In this document: piece by piece, positions 1 through 7,064 of the stretch
Layout: each line of letters starts with the position of its first letter
Numbering within the stretch: position 1 is the stretch's first letter
Assembly: GCA_046482855.1 (NCBI GenBank)
Contig: JAWOEH010000070.1
Location: forward strand, 1 to 10,568
From: CAYVSF01 sp046482855
GTDB lineage: Bacteria; Bacteroidota; Bacteroidia; Bacteroidales; UBA12077
Length of the DNA: 10,568 nt
Reading direction: 5' to 3'
Program-made: the position numbers and the translations under genes
The notes under the pieces: generated by a model
What the model saw: only the letters and a program-made list of their open reading frames with translations
Told to the model about the DNA's origin: nothing
The model's database searches: none

Positions 1-260
1 CCCACCTTAGGTGTAAACACAATGCGGTAGTTATTAAGGGTTGTCTGCTTAATCACCAGCAATCCATTGAAATGGTGTTTGTAAAGATGCATATCGGCAT
101 CAAACACCATGGTTTTATTGCTGCTAAAGAAGCCATGTGTTTCGGTAACTCCGGCAAGTGAGGTCTCTGTTTTCAGGGAAAACCCTTTTTGGTAAGAAGT
201 ACATCCTGCAGTGATTACCAATAGATTAAAGAGAAAAAGTACCTTCAGGCAGTTTTTCAT
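1..260 (-). CDS. Lipoprotein of the polyene-transport segment, partial (3' end beyond window)
   Basis: An open frame starts with ATG at 260-258 and stays open to base 1, giving 86 complete codons. The first 20 residues form a lipoprotein signal peptide: a short Lys-containing start, a hydrophobic run (LFLFNLLVI) and a lipobox ITAGC with the lipidated Cys at residue 20. The mature part begins TSYQKGFSL and ends in the window near NNYRIVFTPKV. Aryl polyene and flexirubin loci commonly carry a small lipoprotein (DUF3261-like) directly after a LolA-like gene. The position fits, but the family assignment is inference because over half of the protein is probably missing. The start codon lies inside the LolA-like gene, a 35-nt overlap (226-260) in another frame, which suggests translational coupling. 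A role as an outer-membrane acceptor, analogous to LolB, is a guess from context. Confidence 0.75.
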   Translation of the reverse strand, partial: MKNCLKVLFLFNLLVITAGCTSYQKGFSLKTETSLAGVTETHGFFSSNKTMVFDADMHLYKHHFNGLLVIKQTTLNNYRIVFTPKV

Positions 261-894
261 TGATTTTATAGTGTTTAAATAGAATATCGGTATAATCCTC
301 GTTTTTTTCTACCATGCGGATACGTTTCGCAGTGCCTTTTTGCTTACCAATAACCATCTCTATGGTGCTCAGCATCTCTCTCATCTCTTCGAGTTTGGGG
401 GTAAATATCAGTTTATAGGCATCCGAACTCTGCAGGTACTCTACCGAGAAACTCTCCTGGTCAGTAATTAGCCTTCCCTGAATGAGGCCAAGCATCATGT
501 TGTTCACCTCTGCAAATATGGGATTTTCACTAGTAGTAAATGAGGAGGTTTGGTTACCATCGTTTATGGCTATGTTATCGCCATTAAATACAATGATATA
601 ATGGTAAGGTGTGGTGTACGCCCAACGCAGTTTGTCGGGTTTGGCAAAGGCAAATGAACCTTCGGATATAAGGGGTTCAGTAAGAAAACTCATATGTTTT
701 TCCTGGATAAATTCACTTTGTAGGGTGTTTGCCTGCTTGCCAAGTTTTTCCAGCACTTCCTGGATGTTTTGTTTTTTAGCCGGAGTAAAGTTTTGTGCCT
801 GAAGTATGGGTGCATTTAGGAAAAAAAGTACCAAAAGCACTAGTAAGGAGGTGCCGAAACAGGTTTTCATCTTTATTGTTGTTTTCCGATGCAT
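226..894 (-). CDS. LolA-like outer-membrane lipoprotein carrier protein
   Basis: This is a periplasmic carrier of the LolA/LolB fold, 222 residues, close to the family's usual length. An N-terminal signal peptide has a hydrophobic core (LLVLLVLFFL) and a likely cleavage after LQA at about residue 33. The mature domain shows LolA-type features: an amphipathic N-terminal helix with QSEFIQEKHM, then GSFAFAKPDKLRWAYTTPY, the GxxxxxKPxxLRWxYxxP signature, around residues 80-97, followed by beta-rich segments. In polyene loci a cluster-specific LolA is thought to ferry the lipid-like product or its lipoprotein partner across the periplasm. That role is inferred here. The ATG at 894 is used. A second in-frame ATG at 870 gives a more standard signal peptide (MKTCFGTSLL) with an A-rich leader and may be the true start. 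The gene lies 12 nt after the deacetylase stop, and its end overlaps the following lipoprotein gene. Confidence 0.88.
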   Translation of the reverse strand: MHRKTTIKMKTCFGTSLLVLLVLFFLNAPILQAQNFTPAKKQNIQEVLEKLGKQANTLQSEFIQEKHMSFLTEPLISEGSFAFAKPDKLRWAYTTPYHYIIVFNGDNIAINDGNQTSSFTTSENPIFAEVNNMMLGLIQGRLITDQESFSVEYLQSSDAYKLIFTPKLEEMREMLSTIEMVIGKQKGTAKRIRMVEKNEDYTDILFKHYKINEKLPEGTFSL

Positions 895-906
895 ACATTC
901 AAAGGT

Positions 907-1623
907 TTATAAAAGTTCACTTAAAGGGACCACTTTATAGTTTTGTTTTTTCATCTCTGTAAGAAACTCATCAAGTATATTGGCTGTTGTTGGCATGGTG
1001 TCGTGCAAAAGAATGATCTTCCCGGGGCCTACTTTGCTGAGTAATTTTTCCTGCAATTTCCTGGCTGTTTTTATGGTATCCAGCGAACGCAAACTCCATC
1101 CAATGGGTGTGAGGTTGCTCTTTTTTACTGCCAGTGCCAAGGGAGGGTTGGTAACTCCGTAAGGCGGACGGAAAAACTGAGGCGTTGTTCCTGTAATTTT
1201 GGTTATCATGTTGTTTGCTTTTGCCATGTCGGCGGCCATCTTTCTACTTGACCAGAAATCGAAGAAGTAGCTATGGCTATAGGTGTGATTGCCAAGGGTA
1301 TGTCCCTGATTCTGGATCTGTTTTACCCATTCGGGGGCTTGTGCAGCGTGTTTGCCAATAACAAAAAAGGTTGCCTGAACCTTGTGCTTCTCAAGTATCG
1401 CTAAGATCTTTCCGGTATATTTTGATGGACCGTCGTCGAACGTAAGAGCGATGTGGCGTTGGTGGGTTTTTCCCTTGCAAACCACCTTCAGAAACAACTG
1501 CGAACATACATTTGAGGCACCCCATACCAGTACTACCAAGGTAACCGCCAGCAGAAACAAAGCGACTCCTTCAACAGAGAGGAGCCGGGCAGAGAGAATG
1601 ATATGTGTGAGTATGCTGCTCAT
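907..1623 (-). CDS. Membrane-anchored NodB-family polysaccharide deacetylase
   Basis: The protein has 238 residues. A single hydrophobic segment at about residues 16-36 should anchor it in the inner membrane, followed by a carbohydrate esterase 4 (NodB) domain from about residue 55. All main motifs are visible: TFDDGP at 61-66 (metal and base Asp63/64), the NHTYSH zinc-histidine motif at 112-117, RPPYG at 152-156 and LLHD at 205-208 with the catalytic His207. The family removes N- or O-acetyl groups from glycans in a metal-dependent reaction. Relatives are found in Bacteroidota flexirubin loci, where the substrate is not known to me. Deacylation of a pigment intermediate or envelope glycan are both possible. 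Its ATG overlaps the TGA of the chain-length-factor gene (ATGA, 1620-1623), so the two are probably translationally coupled. Confidence 0.88.
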   Translation of the reverse strand: MSSILTHIILSARLLSVEGVALFLLAVTLVVLVWGASNVCSQLFLKVVCKGKTHQRHIALTFDDGPSKYTGKILAILEKHKVQATFFVIGKHAAQAPEWVKQIQNQGHTLGNHTYSHSYFFDFWSSRKMAADMAKANNMITKITGTTPQFFRPPYGVTNPPLALAVKKSNLTPIGWSLRSLDTIKTARKLQEKLLSKVGPGKIILLHDTMPTTANILDEFLTEMKKQNYKVVPLSELL

Positions 1624-2681
1624 CGGCTAAGGTGCATGAAACTGTGATTTCCCTGGCGAAAGTGGTTGTAGATAACTACATTATTTATTTCGCCTTTGGG
1701 TTCCACCCCGTTGGCTAGCATTTCGTCCGGAATGTGTTGATGCTTAATGCTTTTAGCTCCTAGCCACATGGCAAATGCACTGCTGGTATGATATTCGCCT
1801 ACCAGGTGTTTATAATGAGCTACCGGAATGTGCGAAAAGGCTTGTGCAAAGGGTTCATAAAAGTGATCGCCGTTGCTGTCGCCATTATTGCCAAGAATTA
1901 GCAGATCAATGTCCTCAGCGGTGAGTTGTTGGAGTGCCAGCCATTGTTCAAAGTCTTGGTATACAGCGGCCGGTGTTTCAGGCTTGTAAATCATTTTCAC
2001 ATCGCGTATTTGTGCATAGTCGTTTTCCGAGGGGGTTCCCGCCAGTACAAAGTAGGCAACACCTTCACCAATAATGGAACCCGGAGTTTTTTGACGGGTG
2101 AGCTGCAGGTGGGGTACCGATTCTTTCTTCACCCATTGGGAGTGCATAAGAATACTATGGTGCTCTTCGGTAATTTCATCAAATCCTCCTACCAGGGCAT
2201 GAGGAATCTCTTTGGCTTCCACTTGCATCATGCCATCCAATAGGGCAGTTTCAAAGCTAAAACCTCTGTGTGCATAGGTATTGTTGTAGTTATGGCATTT
2301 CAGGGCTATGGCAATTTGTCCGCTTAACGTATTATGTGTGGATTGAATGAATGCAGTGGGCGTAAGCAATTGTTCATCGTTCTGGAGCATGGCCAGCAAA
2401 AATTTCTCGGTATCCTCAACAAGCCCCAGGCCTGTTCCACTAATTATGGCTCCGGGATTATCCACTTTTGCATCGGCCAGGGCAATTTTTGCCGTGGTAA
2501 TGCCCATTTTTAACAGACGACTCATTCGTCGTAGCTGAATGGGCTTAATGTATTGCTTGAAAACCGGCGTTACACTTTGCAAAAAGGGCGTATTATGCTC
2601 TGTTATGTTGTTGAGAAAAGTGTCCTTCTCGTAGGTTTCTTGTGGGGATATGGCTCCCAATCCACGTATGTAAACCTTCAT
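1620..2681 (-). CDS. Chain-length-factor-like beta-ketoacyl synthase (no catalytic Cys)
   Basis: This 353-residue thiolase-fold protein is related to ketosynthases but lacks their chemistry. At the nucleophile position it reads NTYAHRGFSF (134-143) instead of the TACSS of active enzymes. The first catalytic His motif (HGTGT) is replaced by GNNGDSNGD (264-272). Only the second His region remains (GEYHTSS, His298). The N-terminus (VYIRGLGAISP) and GEGVAYFVL (about 205-213) are normal KS fold elements. Such inactive partners pair with an active KS and help set polyene length, as in the ApeO-ApeC pair of aryl polyene systems and KS-CLF of type II polyketide synthases. The gene starts 3 nt after the stop of the FabF-like KS, the typical coupled arrangement of a KS/CLF heterodimer. 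It is shorter than a standard KS (about 400-410 residues). Confidence 0.87.
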   Translation of the reverse strand: MKVYIRGLGAISPQETYEKDTFLNNITEHNTPFLQSVTPVFKQYIKPIQLRRMSRLLKMGITTAKIALADAKVDNPGAIISGTGLGLVEDTEKFLLAMLQNDEQLLTPTAFIQSTHNTLSGQIAIALKCHNYNNTYAHRGFSFETALLDGMMQVEAKEIPHALVGGFDEITEEHHSILMHSQWVKKESVPHLQLTRQKTPGSIIGEGVAYFVLAGTPSENDYAQIRDVKMIYKPETPAAVYQDFEQWLALQQLTAEDIDLLILGNNGDSNGDHFYEPFAQAFSHIPVAHYKHLVGEYHTSSAFAMWLGAKSIKHQHIPDEMLANGVEPKGEINNVVIYNHFRQGNHSFMHLSR

Positions 2682-2684
2682 ATC

Positions 2685-3884
2685 TTAGTCTCTTGAAAAG
2701 ATTAGCGATGAATTATTGCCTCCAAAACCAAAAGAGTTGGAGAGCACATGGTTGAGCATTACTTTGTCCATACGTTGAGTTACGGGTGTGAAGTTTAGTT
2801 CATCCATAGGGTTTTTCCAGTTGAGGTTTGGAAAAATTGTACCCGTTTGTAACGACAGAATAGAAATAATTGCTTCGATACCTCCAGCGGCACTTGTAGT
2901 GTGACCTGTGTAGCCTTTAGTGGAGCTAACAGGAGGCAGGTGATCTTCGAACAACCGTTGTATCGCGTTTCCTTCGGAAAGATCATTGTTTTCGGTGCCT
3001 GTACCGTGTGCATTTATGTAATCGATATCAGCAGGTTTGAGTTTAGCTCGTTGCAGTGCTTCCTCCATGGCCAGATAAGCCCCCTTTCCATCGGGTGTTG
3101 AGGCGGTTTGGTGAAAAGCTTCACAAGCGTTGCCAAATCCTGATACATGACAATAGGTTTGTGCCTCTCTGGCTTTAACTAAGGCTTCCGATTCCAGCAC
3201 CACAAAGGCTGCGCCTTCGCCCAGGTTAAGTCCTTTACGTTCCTTGTCGAAAGGTTTGCAGGGTTGGTTATCCAAAATCATCAGGCTGTTAAAGCCATTC
3301 AGGTGGTATTTGGTAAGCGACTCAACACCCCCGGCAAAAACGCGGTCAAGCCTACCCTGTTGAATCATTCGCACACCCAGCATAATGCTGTTTGCCGCCG
3401 ATGAGCAGGCTGTGCTGGTTGTTGTAACAAAATCCTTAATGTTCAGGTAGTCGGCAGCTTTTTCAGTGCTGTCGCCACAATCGTGCGTGTTTAGGTATTC
3501 GATATGCTCGCCGGAAGTACGGAATTGTTGGTAGTACACTTCACTTTTATCCATCCCGCCTACGGTAGTTCCGGAAATGAATCCTGTGCGAATGGCCGGA
3601 TCGGGCGTATAGGCAATTGCATCAGCTGCCTCTTTGGCGGCCATCATACTTATGAGAGCTGCCCGGGTATAGGGTTGGTGCTTGTCAAGTTTTAGATGAT
3701 CCAGCATCTCCTGATTGGAACACTTAATTTCGCCAACGGGCAATGTATCGCGATGGCGGGTTGCCAAATACCGAATAGGGCCAATCCCTGATTGACCCTT
3801 CTGTAAGGCATCTAAGTTCTGTGCAACCGTATTCCCTATGGCCGACATCATGCCCATCCCTGTTACGTATACCTTATTTGACAT
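2685..3884 (-). CDS. Beta-ketoacyl-ACP synthase II-like ketosynthase (FabF type)
   Basis: This enzyme carries out decarboxylative Claisen condensation of malonyl-ACP onto the growing acyl chain. The 399-residue protein has the full KS set: N-terminal VYVTGMGMMSAIG, nucleophile Cys160 in TSTACSS, KPFDKERKGLNLGEGA at 210-225, the HGTGT His293 and His328 in KGYTGH, and a C-terminal NSFGFGGNNSSL stretch. This is a complete, apparently active enzyme. It lies directly between the ACP gene (19 nt upstream) and the Cys-less chain-length-factor-like gene (3 nt downstream), so it is the likely active half of a KS/CLF pair that elongates the aryl polyene. The ATG at 3884 fits the family start exactly. 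Housekeeping FabF is the main alternative, but the context of two further KS homologues in one operon argues for a specialised role. Confidence 0.93.
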   Translation of the reverse strand: MSNKVYVTGMGMMSAIGNTVAQNLDALQKGQSGIGPIRYLATRHRDTLPVGEIKCSNQEMLDHLKLDKHQPYTRAALISMMAAKEAADAIAYTPDPAIRTGFISGTTVGGMDKSEVYYQQFRTSGEHIEYLNTHDCGDSTEKAADYLNIKDFVTTTSTACSSAANSIMLGVRMIQQGRLDRVFAGGVESLTKYHLNGFNSLMILDNQPCKPFDKERKGLNLGEGAAFVVLESEALVKAREAQTYCHVSGFGNACEAFHQTASTPDGKGAYLAMEEALQRAKLKPADIDYINAHGTGTENNDLSEGNAIQRLFEDHLPPVSSTKGYTGHTTSAAGGIEAIISILSLQTGTIFPNLNWKNPMDELNFTPVTQRMDKVMLNHVLSNSFGFGGNNSSLIFSRD

Positions 3885-3903
3885 GCAACTGCTGATTTAT
3901 TTA

Positions 3904-4161
3904 TTATGCTTTTCCGTGCTCTTTGATATAGGCAGCCATGGTGTTAATGGATTCGAAGATTTTCTTCCCTTCTTTGGGATCTTCAACCTTTATACCGTAA
4001 TGTTTTTCTAAAAGAACAATAAGTTCCAACGCATCAATCGAGTCGAGACCCAATCCATCGCCAAAAAGAGCGGCATCGGACTCGATATCTTCGGGTTCAA
4101 TATCTTCTAAATTAAGGGCTTCAATAATCTGCTGCTTCAGTTTCTGCTCTAACGCTTCCAT
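3904..4161 (-). CDS. Acyl carrier protein, cluster-specific
   Basis: This is a small acidic protein of 85 residues, the normal ACP length. The phosphopantetheine attachment site is Ser41 in GLDSIDALEL, with the expected acidic and hydrophobic surroundings of helix II. It would carry the aryl starter and the growing polyene as a thioester between the ketosynthases and the reducing and dehydrating enzymes, which are not in this window. The site reads DSID, as in specialised ACPs of aryl polyene and flexirubin loci, rather than the DSLD of housekeeping AcpP. The gene is 3 nt downstream of the KS-N-terminal-like gene and 19 nt upstream of the FabF-like KS. A phosphopantetheinyl transferase must act on it from elsewhere. 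Confidence 0.93.
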   Translation of the reverse strand: MEALEQKLKQQIIEALNLEDIEPEDIESDAALFGDGLGLDSIDALELIVLLEKHYGIKVEDPKEGKKIFESINTMAAYIKEHGKA

Positions 4162-4164
4162 ATT

Positions 4165-4791
4165 TTACAATTTGAAAAGTTGTTCTAAATTTTGTGTGAT
4201 AAAACTACTATTATCTTTTGAGATATCCTTGTTTTTTTCTACCAAAACCAGATAGACACTGTATTCCTCGGCATGCTGATCGACCCAGCCTGCCAGGCAA
4301 CAATCTATTTTTTCTTCGGCAAACAATGCAGAAACGGTCTGCTCGAGTTGCCGGGCATCAAAACGAGGTAGCTGATAGCAGGTATTTTCTCCTTTCCACC
4401 CTTGGCGTATACAAATTTCACCAATCATTACATTGGGAAGTGTATAAACAAATACGGCCGGGCTGGGGAAGTAGTTCTCTTTATCGGCGATTGATTCCCA
4501 ATGCTTGGTGTCAGTATCAAGGGTTGTGTGTCCATTCTGCAAAATTACACCTATCTTTTCGGCAGCGTAGGGGAGTTCAAGATCTCTTACCAGAAGTTCG
4601 GCCGATAAAAATCCCAGCTTGGCCAGTTTATCCATTTTAAAAAACTTTGGATAGCCTATTTTAAAGTGCCGGTATGTCTCCTTTATAAAATTGGCATAGG
4701 TTTTTTCATCCGATTGAAAGATGATCTTCCCGTCTCGTTTTATATGTTGTGATTGTATTGTTAGCCAATGGGTTATTAATGTATTCTGCAT
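4165..4791 (-). CDS. Short ketosynthase-N-terminal-like protein without catalytic residues
   Basis: This 208-residue protein is of a type I recognise next to ACP and KS genes in Bacteroidota flexirubin loci, usually annotated as a beta-ketoacyl synthase N-terminal-like or 3-oxoacyl-ACP synthase protein. Conserved-looking blocks are GYPKFFKMDKLAKLGFLSAELL (about 46-67), SLDTD-like TTLDTD (89-94) and PSPAVFVYTLPNVMIGEI (about 109-126), the last resembling the KS region before the nucleophile. The nucleophile Cys and the HGTGT and GH motifs are absent, and it is about half the length of a KS. It cannot be a working condensing enzyme and may be a structural or scaffold partner of ACP or KS, which is inference. 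It starts 9 nt after the upstream KS stop and ends 3 nt before the ACP start. Confidence 0.75.
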   Translation of the reverse strand: MQNTLITHWLTIQSQHIKRDGKIIFQSDEKTYANFIKETYRHFKIGYPKFFKMDKLAKLGFLSAELLVRDLELPYAAEKIGVILQNGHTTLDTDTKHWESIADKENYFPSPAVFVYTLPNVMIGEICIRQGWKGENTCYQLPRFDARQLEQTVSALFAEEKIDCCLAGWVDQHAEEYSVYLVLVEKNKDISKDNSSFITQNLEQLFKL

Positions 4792-4800
4792 AATTTTAAA

Positions 4801-5952
4801 TTATAGCTTTTGAAAAACAGCGGCTGCATTGCTGCCGCCAAACCCCGAAGCAGTCTTAAGTGCACACTGAAGAACTTTTTCTTCCGTTTTAGTGGTAATA
4901 TTCAGGGGTTTTGATACTCCATGGTCTGTGTATCCAAGTGTGGCCACTAATGTATTATCAAGCATGGAATGGCATGTGGCAATGCTCTCGATAATGCCGG
5001 CAGCGCCTAAGGTATGGCCCCAGTAGCCTTTCAGACTATTTACCGGAACCTGATTGAGGCCTGCAAGATGAAAGGCTTTGCTTTCCATCTCGTCGTTGTA
5101 AACAGTAGCCGTACCGTGTGCCGATAAAAGCTGAATTTCGGCTGCTGATTTTTGGGCTTGTGCTAAGGCCTGCTGAATGGCCAGATGTAGGCCATCGCCT
5201 GTACGCGAAGGCCCGGAAATATGGTTGGCATCGTTGGTATTGGCCCCGCCTAAATAGGTTACGGAACCTTTGCCTGCCAGGGTGTGCGGTTGGGTGCTAA
5301 GGAGCATGGTGCCCGCTGCCTCTCCCAGGGTTATGCCGTCACGATTCTTGTCAAACGGCTTACAAGGTTCTGCGCTGATGGCTTTAAAGGATTGAAAACC
5401 AGAGGGTGTAAATTCGGACATGATATCGGCACCCATTACCACTGCATGTTTATAGTGGCCGGCTCGCAGAAGCGAAGCAGCAGTATTGATAGCTGTTACC
5501 CCTGAAATACAAGCATTGGAAATGGTAATGGGCGTATTGGGGTTGTTGAAAAATTGGCTTACGATTTCAGCTGTTCGCCAAAGCAGGATGCGCTCATCTT
5601 CAAAGTTATGTGGTGCCTCCAGCAGGTTGATATTGCCTTTTGTTGTGGAAAATAGAAATAGGGTGTCGTTGCTGTCGGCAGGGATGTCGGCATGCCTAAG
5701 TGCATTACTTGCCGAAACCAGCAGCATTTTTTCCAATCGTGTAAAACTTCCTTGTGCTCCGATCTTTTGAAAAGCCTCCTCAAGCTTGTGCTGATTGATT
5801 AAGGAAGTACAAATGGGGTGTTGTGAAATGGGTAAGTTTTGGTAATACTTGATGCCCGAAACCTGGTTGTAAAGGGCACTCATATTTTCTTGTGTCGACA
5901 AGCCTAAAGAGGTGAGGATATTGTCGGCACACAGGTATATAGGTGTTAGCAT
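4801..5952 (-). CDS. Beta-ketoacyl-ACP synthase (second active ketosynthase)
   Basis: This is a KS of 383 residues from the ATG at 5952. Catalytic residues are all present: Cys148 in ISNACISG, His279 in SAHGTAT and His313 in KGYWGH, with KPFDKNRDGITLGEAAG at 198-214 and SGFGGSNAA near the end. It condenses malonyl-ACP with an acyl primer. In aryl polyene clusters an extra KS is common beside the KS/CLF pair and may act on the aryl starter or late extension, but its exact step here is inference. The reading frame is open upstream to 6075, an extension of 41 codons that overlaps the insertion sequence and its transposase stop. That extension (MAHIKFNLNL and on) has no KS character, while MLTPIYLCADNILTSLG is the usual KS beginning, so 5952 is chosen. 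Confidence 0.9.
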   Translation of the reverse strand: MLTPIYLCADNILTSLGLSTQENMSALYNQVSGIKYYQNLPISQHPICTSLINQHKLEEAFQKIGAQGSFTRLEKMLLVSASNALRHADIPADSNDTLFLFSTTKGNINLLEAPHNFEDERILLWRTAEIVSQFFNNPNTPITISNACISGVTAINTAASLLRAGHYKHAVVMGADIMSEFTPSGFQSFKAISAEPCKPFDKNRDGITLGEAAGTMLLSTQPHTLAGKGSVTYLGGANTNDANHISGPSRTGDGLHLAIQQALAQAQKSAAEIQLLSAHGTATVYNDEMESKAFHLAGLNQVPVNSLKGYWGHTLGAAGIIESIATCHSMLDNTLVATLGYTDHGVSKPLNITTKTEEKVLQCALKTASGFGGSNAAAVFQKL

Positions 5953-5976
5953 TTTGTGAGTGACTTTTAGGAGGGG

Positions 5977-5984
5977 CAAAGGTA
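5977..5984 (-). promoter_or_regulatory. Candidate Bacteroidota -7 promoter element upstream of the ketosynthase
   Basis: The minus strand reads TACCTTTG, an exact match to the Bacteroidota primary sigma -7 consensus TAnnTTTG, ending 25 nt before the ketosynthase ATG at 5952. I see no TTTG or TTG -33 element at a normal distance upstream, so the site is incomplete. It lies between the insertion sequence and the gene, and could drive the polyene core genes separately from the upstream export genes. Confidence 0.35.
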
Positions 5985-6035
5985 ATAAAAAGTTTGTTGG
6001 GATGAGGGGAGAATAGGCTTTAAGAGTGATAAAAT

Positions 6036-6060
6036 GGCTATGTCGCAAATTTAGGTTGAA
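6036..6060 (+). repeat. Left terminal inverted repeat of the insertion sequence
   Basis: This is a 25-base repeat beginning GGCTATGTCGCAAATTT. It matches the reverse complement of 7060-7084 at 20 of 25 positions and contains the transposase stop codon (6038-6040). Confidence 0.78.
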
Positions 6061-7009
6061 CTTTATATGTGCCACCCGCTTTTGCCCGTAATAAAAGAAT
6101 TTCCTCCGGCATGCTCAAGTCAAATTCATCTAATTCTCTGTACCAGGATAAGTAATTGTTAAGGTATTTTGTAGAAACACCATGGAATCGTAATAACCAA
6201 TTGCGAAGCCGGTTTTGGTAGTTTGTCACATTGCTCAGATGTACGATATCCTTTTTGGTAAACTCGCCAGCCTTCAATTGTAAGGTCCCATGTCTTAAAT
6301 GTTGTGCTTTTGTGAAGTTCTGATACACCCATTTTTTTTCGGAACAAAAAAGGGCATCCTTAGAAAGGAGACACATTTTCTTTTTTAGCTCTTGGGTTGT
6401 AAGTTTCTCTAATACTGTGTCGTATGTGCTTTTATATCGATCGCGAGCAACAACTAAACAGACTAGATCCTTTTTTGGGAGTTTAATCCGCCTACCGCCC
6501 CTTTTTCTGGGGGATCTTTCCAAATGTTTATTCCCTTTTTCAGAGCGACGAATATAGGTTTCACGCGATTCGATGATGCCGGCAAGTTCTGCTGGTTTTA
6601 TGCCCTGGGCGGCTGAAAGGAATCTATGGCGCCAATGAAAGGCTGTGTTTTTATGAATGTTGCACTTTGCAGCCGATTTTCGAACGGTCATGCCAGCAGT
6701 TAAGCAGTTCGTAAAGTTTAGCCACTGCTCTTTCTTATTGAGCTTTGCTAATGGTGTACCTGTTAGGCTATTAAATGTCTTTCTACAGTTTTTACATCGG
6801 TATCGTTGTAGTTTGTCGCGCTTTCCCCACCGCCAAATTTCGGAACTCCCACAATGTGGGCAGGTTAATTTTTCTATTGGTGTTTCCAGTAAAAGAGCTG
6901 CTTTGTCTTTCGCCTTCAATTCTTTGAGTTTTTCCTCCAGTTGGCGTGTTTGTCTGGAGTTAAAGGAATCAATAGCTGAAAGAAACTTTTGGAATGTTTT
7001 CTGTTTCAT
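6038..7009 (-). CDS. IS1595-family transposase, probably with altered catalytic site
   Basis: The protein has 323 residues. A Cys4 zinc ribbon (CPHC at 50-53, CKNC at 72-75) follows a charged N-terminal helix. Next comes a helix-turn-helix-like segment (MTVRKSAAKCNIHKNTAFHWRHRF, about 107-130), then the RNase H-like domain. Family landmarks include ETYIRRSEKGNKHLERSPRKRGG, VVARDR, LFCSEKKWVY, NVTNYQNRLRNW and RFHGVSTKYLNNYLSW. In the members I recall, the first catalytic Asp is in a DETY motif and the second in LCSDG. Here the corresponding residues are Arg149 (SRETY) and Glu224 (CSEKK), so transposition may be impaired, although the frame is uninterrupted. A purine-rich GGAAGGG precedes the ATG, unlike the A-rich leaders of neighbouring genes, which fits foreign origin. 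Confidence 0.85.
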   Translation of the reverse strand: MKQKTFQKFLSAIDSFNSRQTRQLEEKLKELKAKDKAALLLETPIEKLTCPHCGSSEIWRWGKRDKLQRYRCKNCRKTFNSLTGTPLAKLNKKEQWLNFTNCLTAGMTVRKSAAKCNIHKNTAFHWRHRFLSAAQGIKPAELAGIIESRETYIRRSEKGNKHLERSPRKRGGRRIKLPKKDLVCLVVARDRYKSTYDTVLEKLTTQELKKKMCLLSKDALFCSEKKWVYQNFTKAQHLRHGTLQLKAGEFTKKDIVHLSNVTNYQNRLRNWLLRFHGVSTKYLNNYLSWYRELDEFDLSMPEEILLLRAKAGGTYKVQPKFAT

Positions 7010-7033
7010 GACCCTTCCGTATTTATCCTTTTC

Positions 7034-7064
7034 TAAAGTTACGGAAAGATCATTTCTTTTTCAA
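7034..7064 (-). promoter_or_regulatory. Candidate promoter of the transposase gene
   Basis: On the minus strand, TTG (7064-7062) and TAACTTTA (7041-7034) are separated by 20 bases. This resembles the Bacteroidota -33/-7 arrangement, with one mismatch in TAnnTTTG. It lies just inside the right terminal repeat and 25 nt before the transposase ATG. The match is weak. Confidence 0.3.

Noticed and set aside
895..910. Promoter element (TAAACCTTTG) before the LolA-like gene
   Set aside because: The spacing between TA and TTTG is four bases rather than two, and the gene lies 12 nt after the previous stop in an operon.
4218..4640. 140-codon open frame on the plus strand
   Set aside because: It is antisense to the KS-N-terminal-like gene, has no recognisable domain, and is explained as a shadow of the real gene.
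5953..6075. N-terminal extension of the ketosynthase frame beginning MAHIKFNLNL
   Set aside because: It runs into the insertion sequence repeat and overlaps the transposase end. It has no KS character, and the usual KS N-terminus begins at the ATG at 5952.
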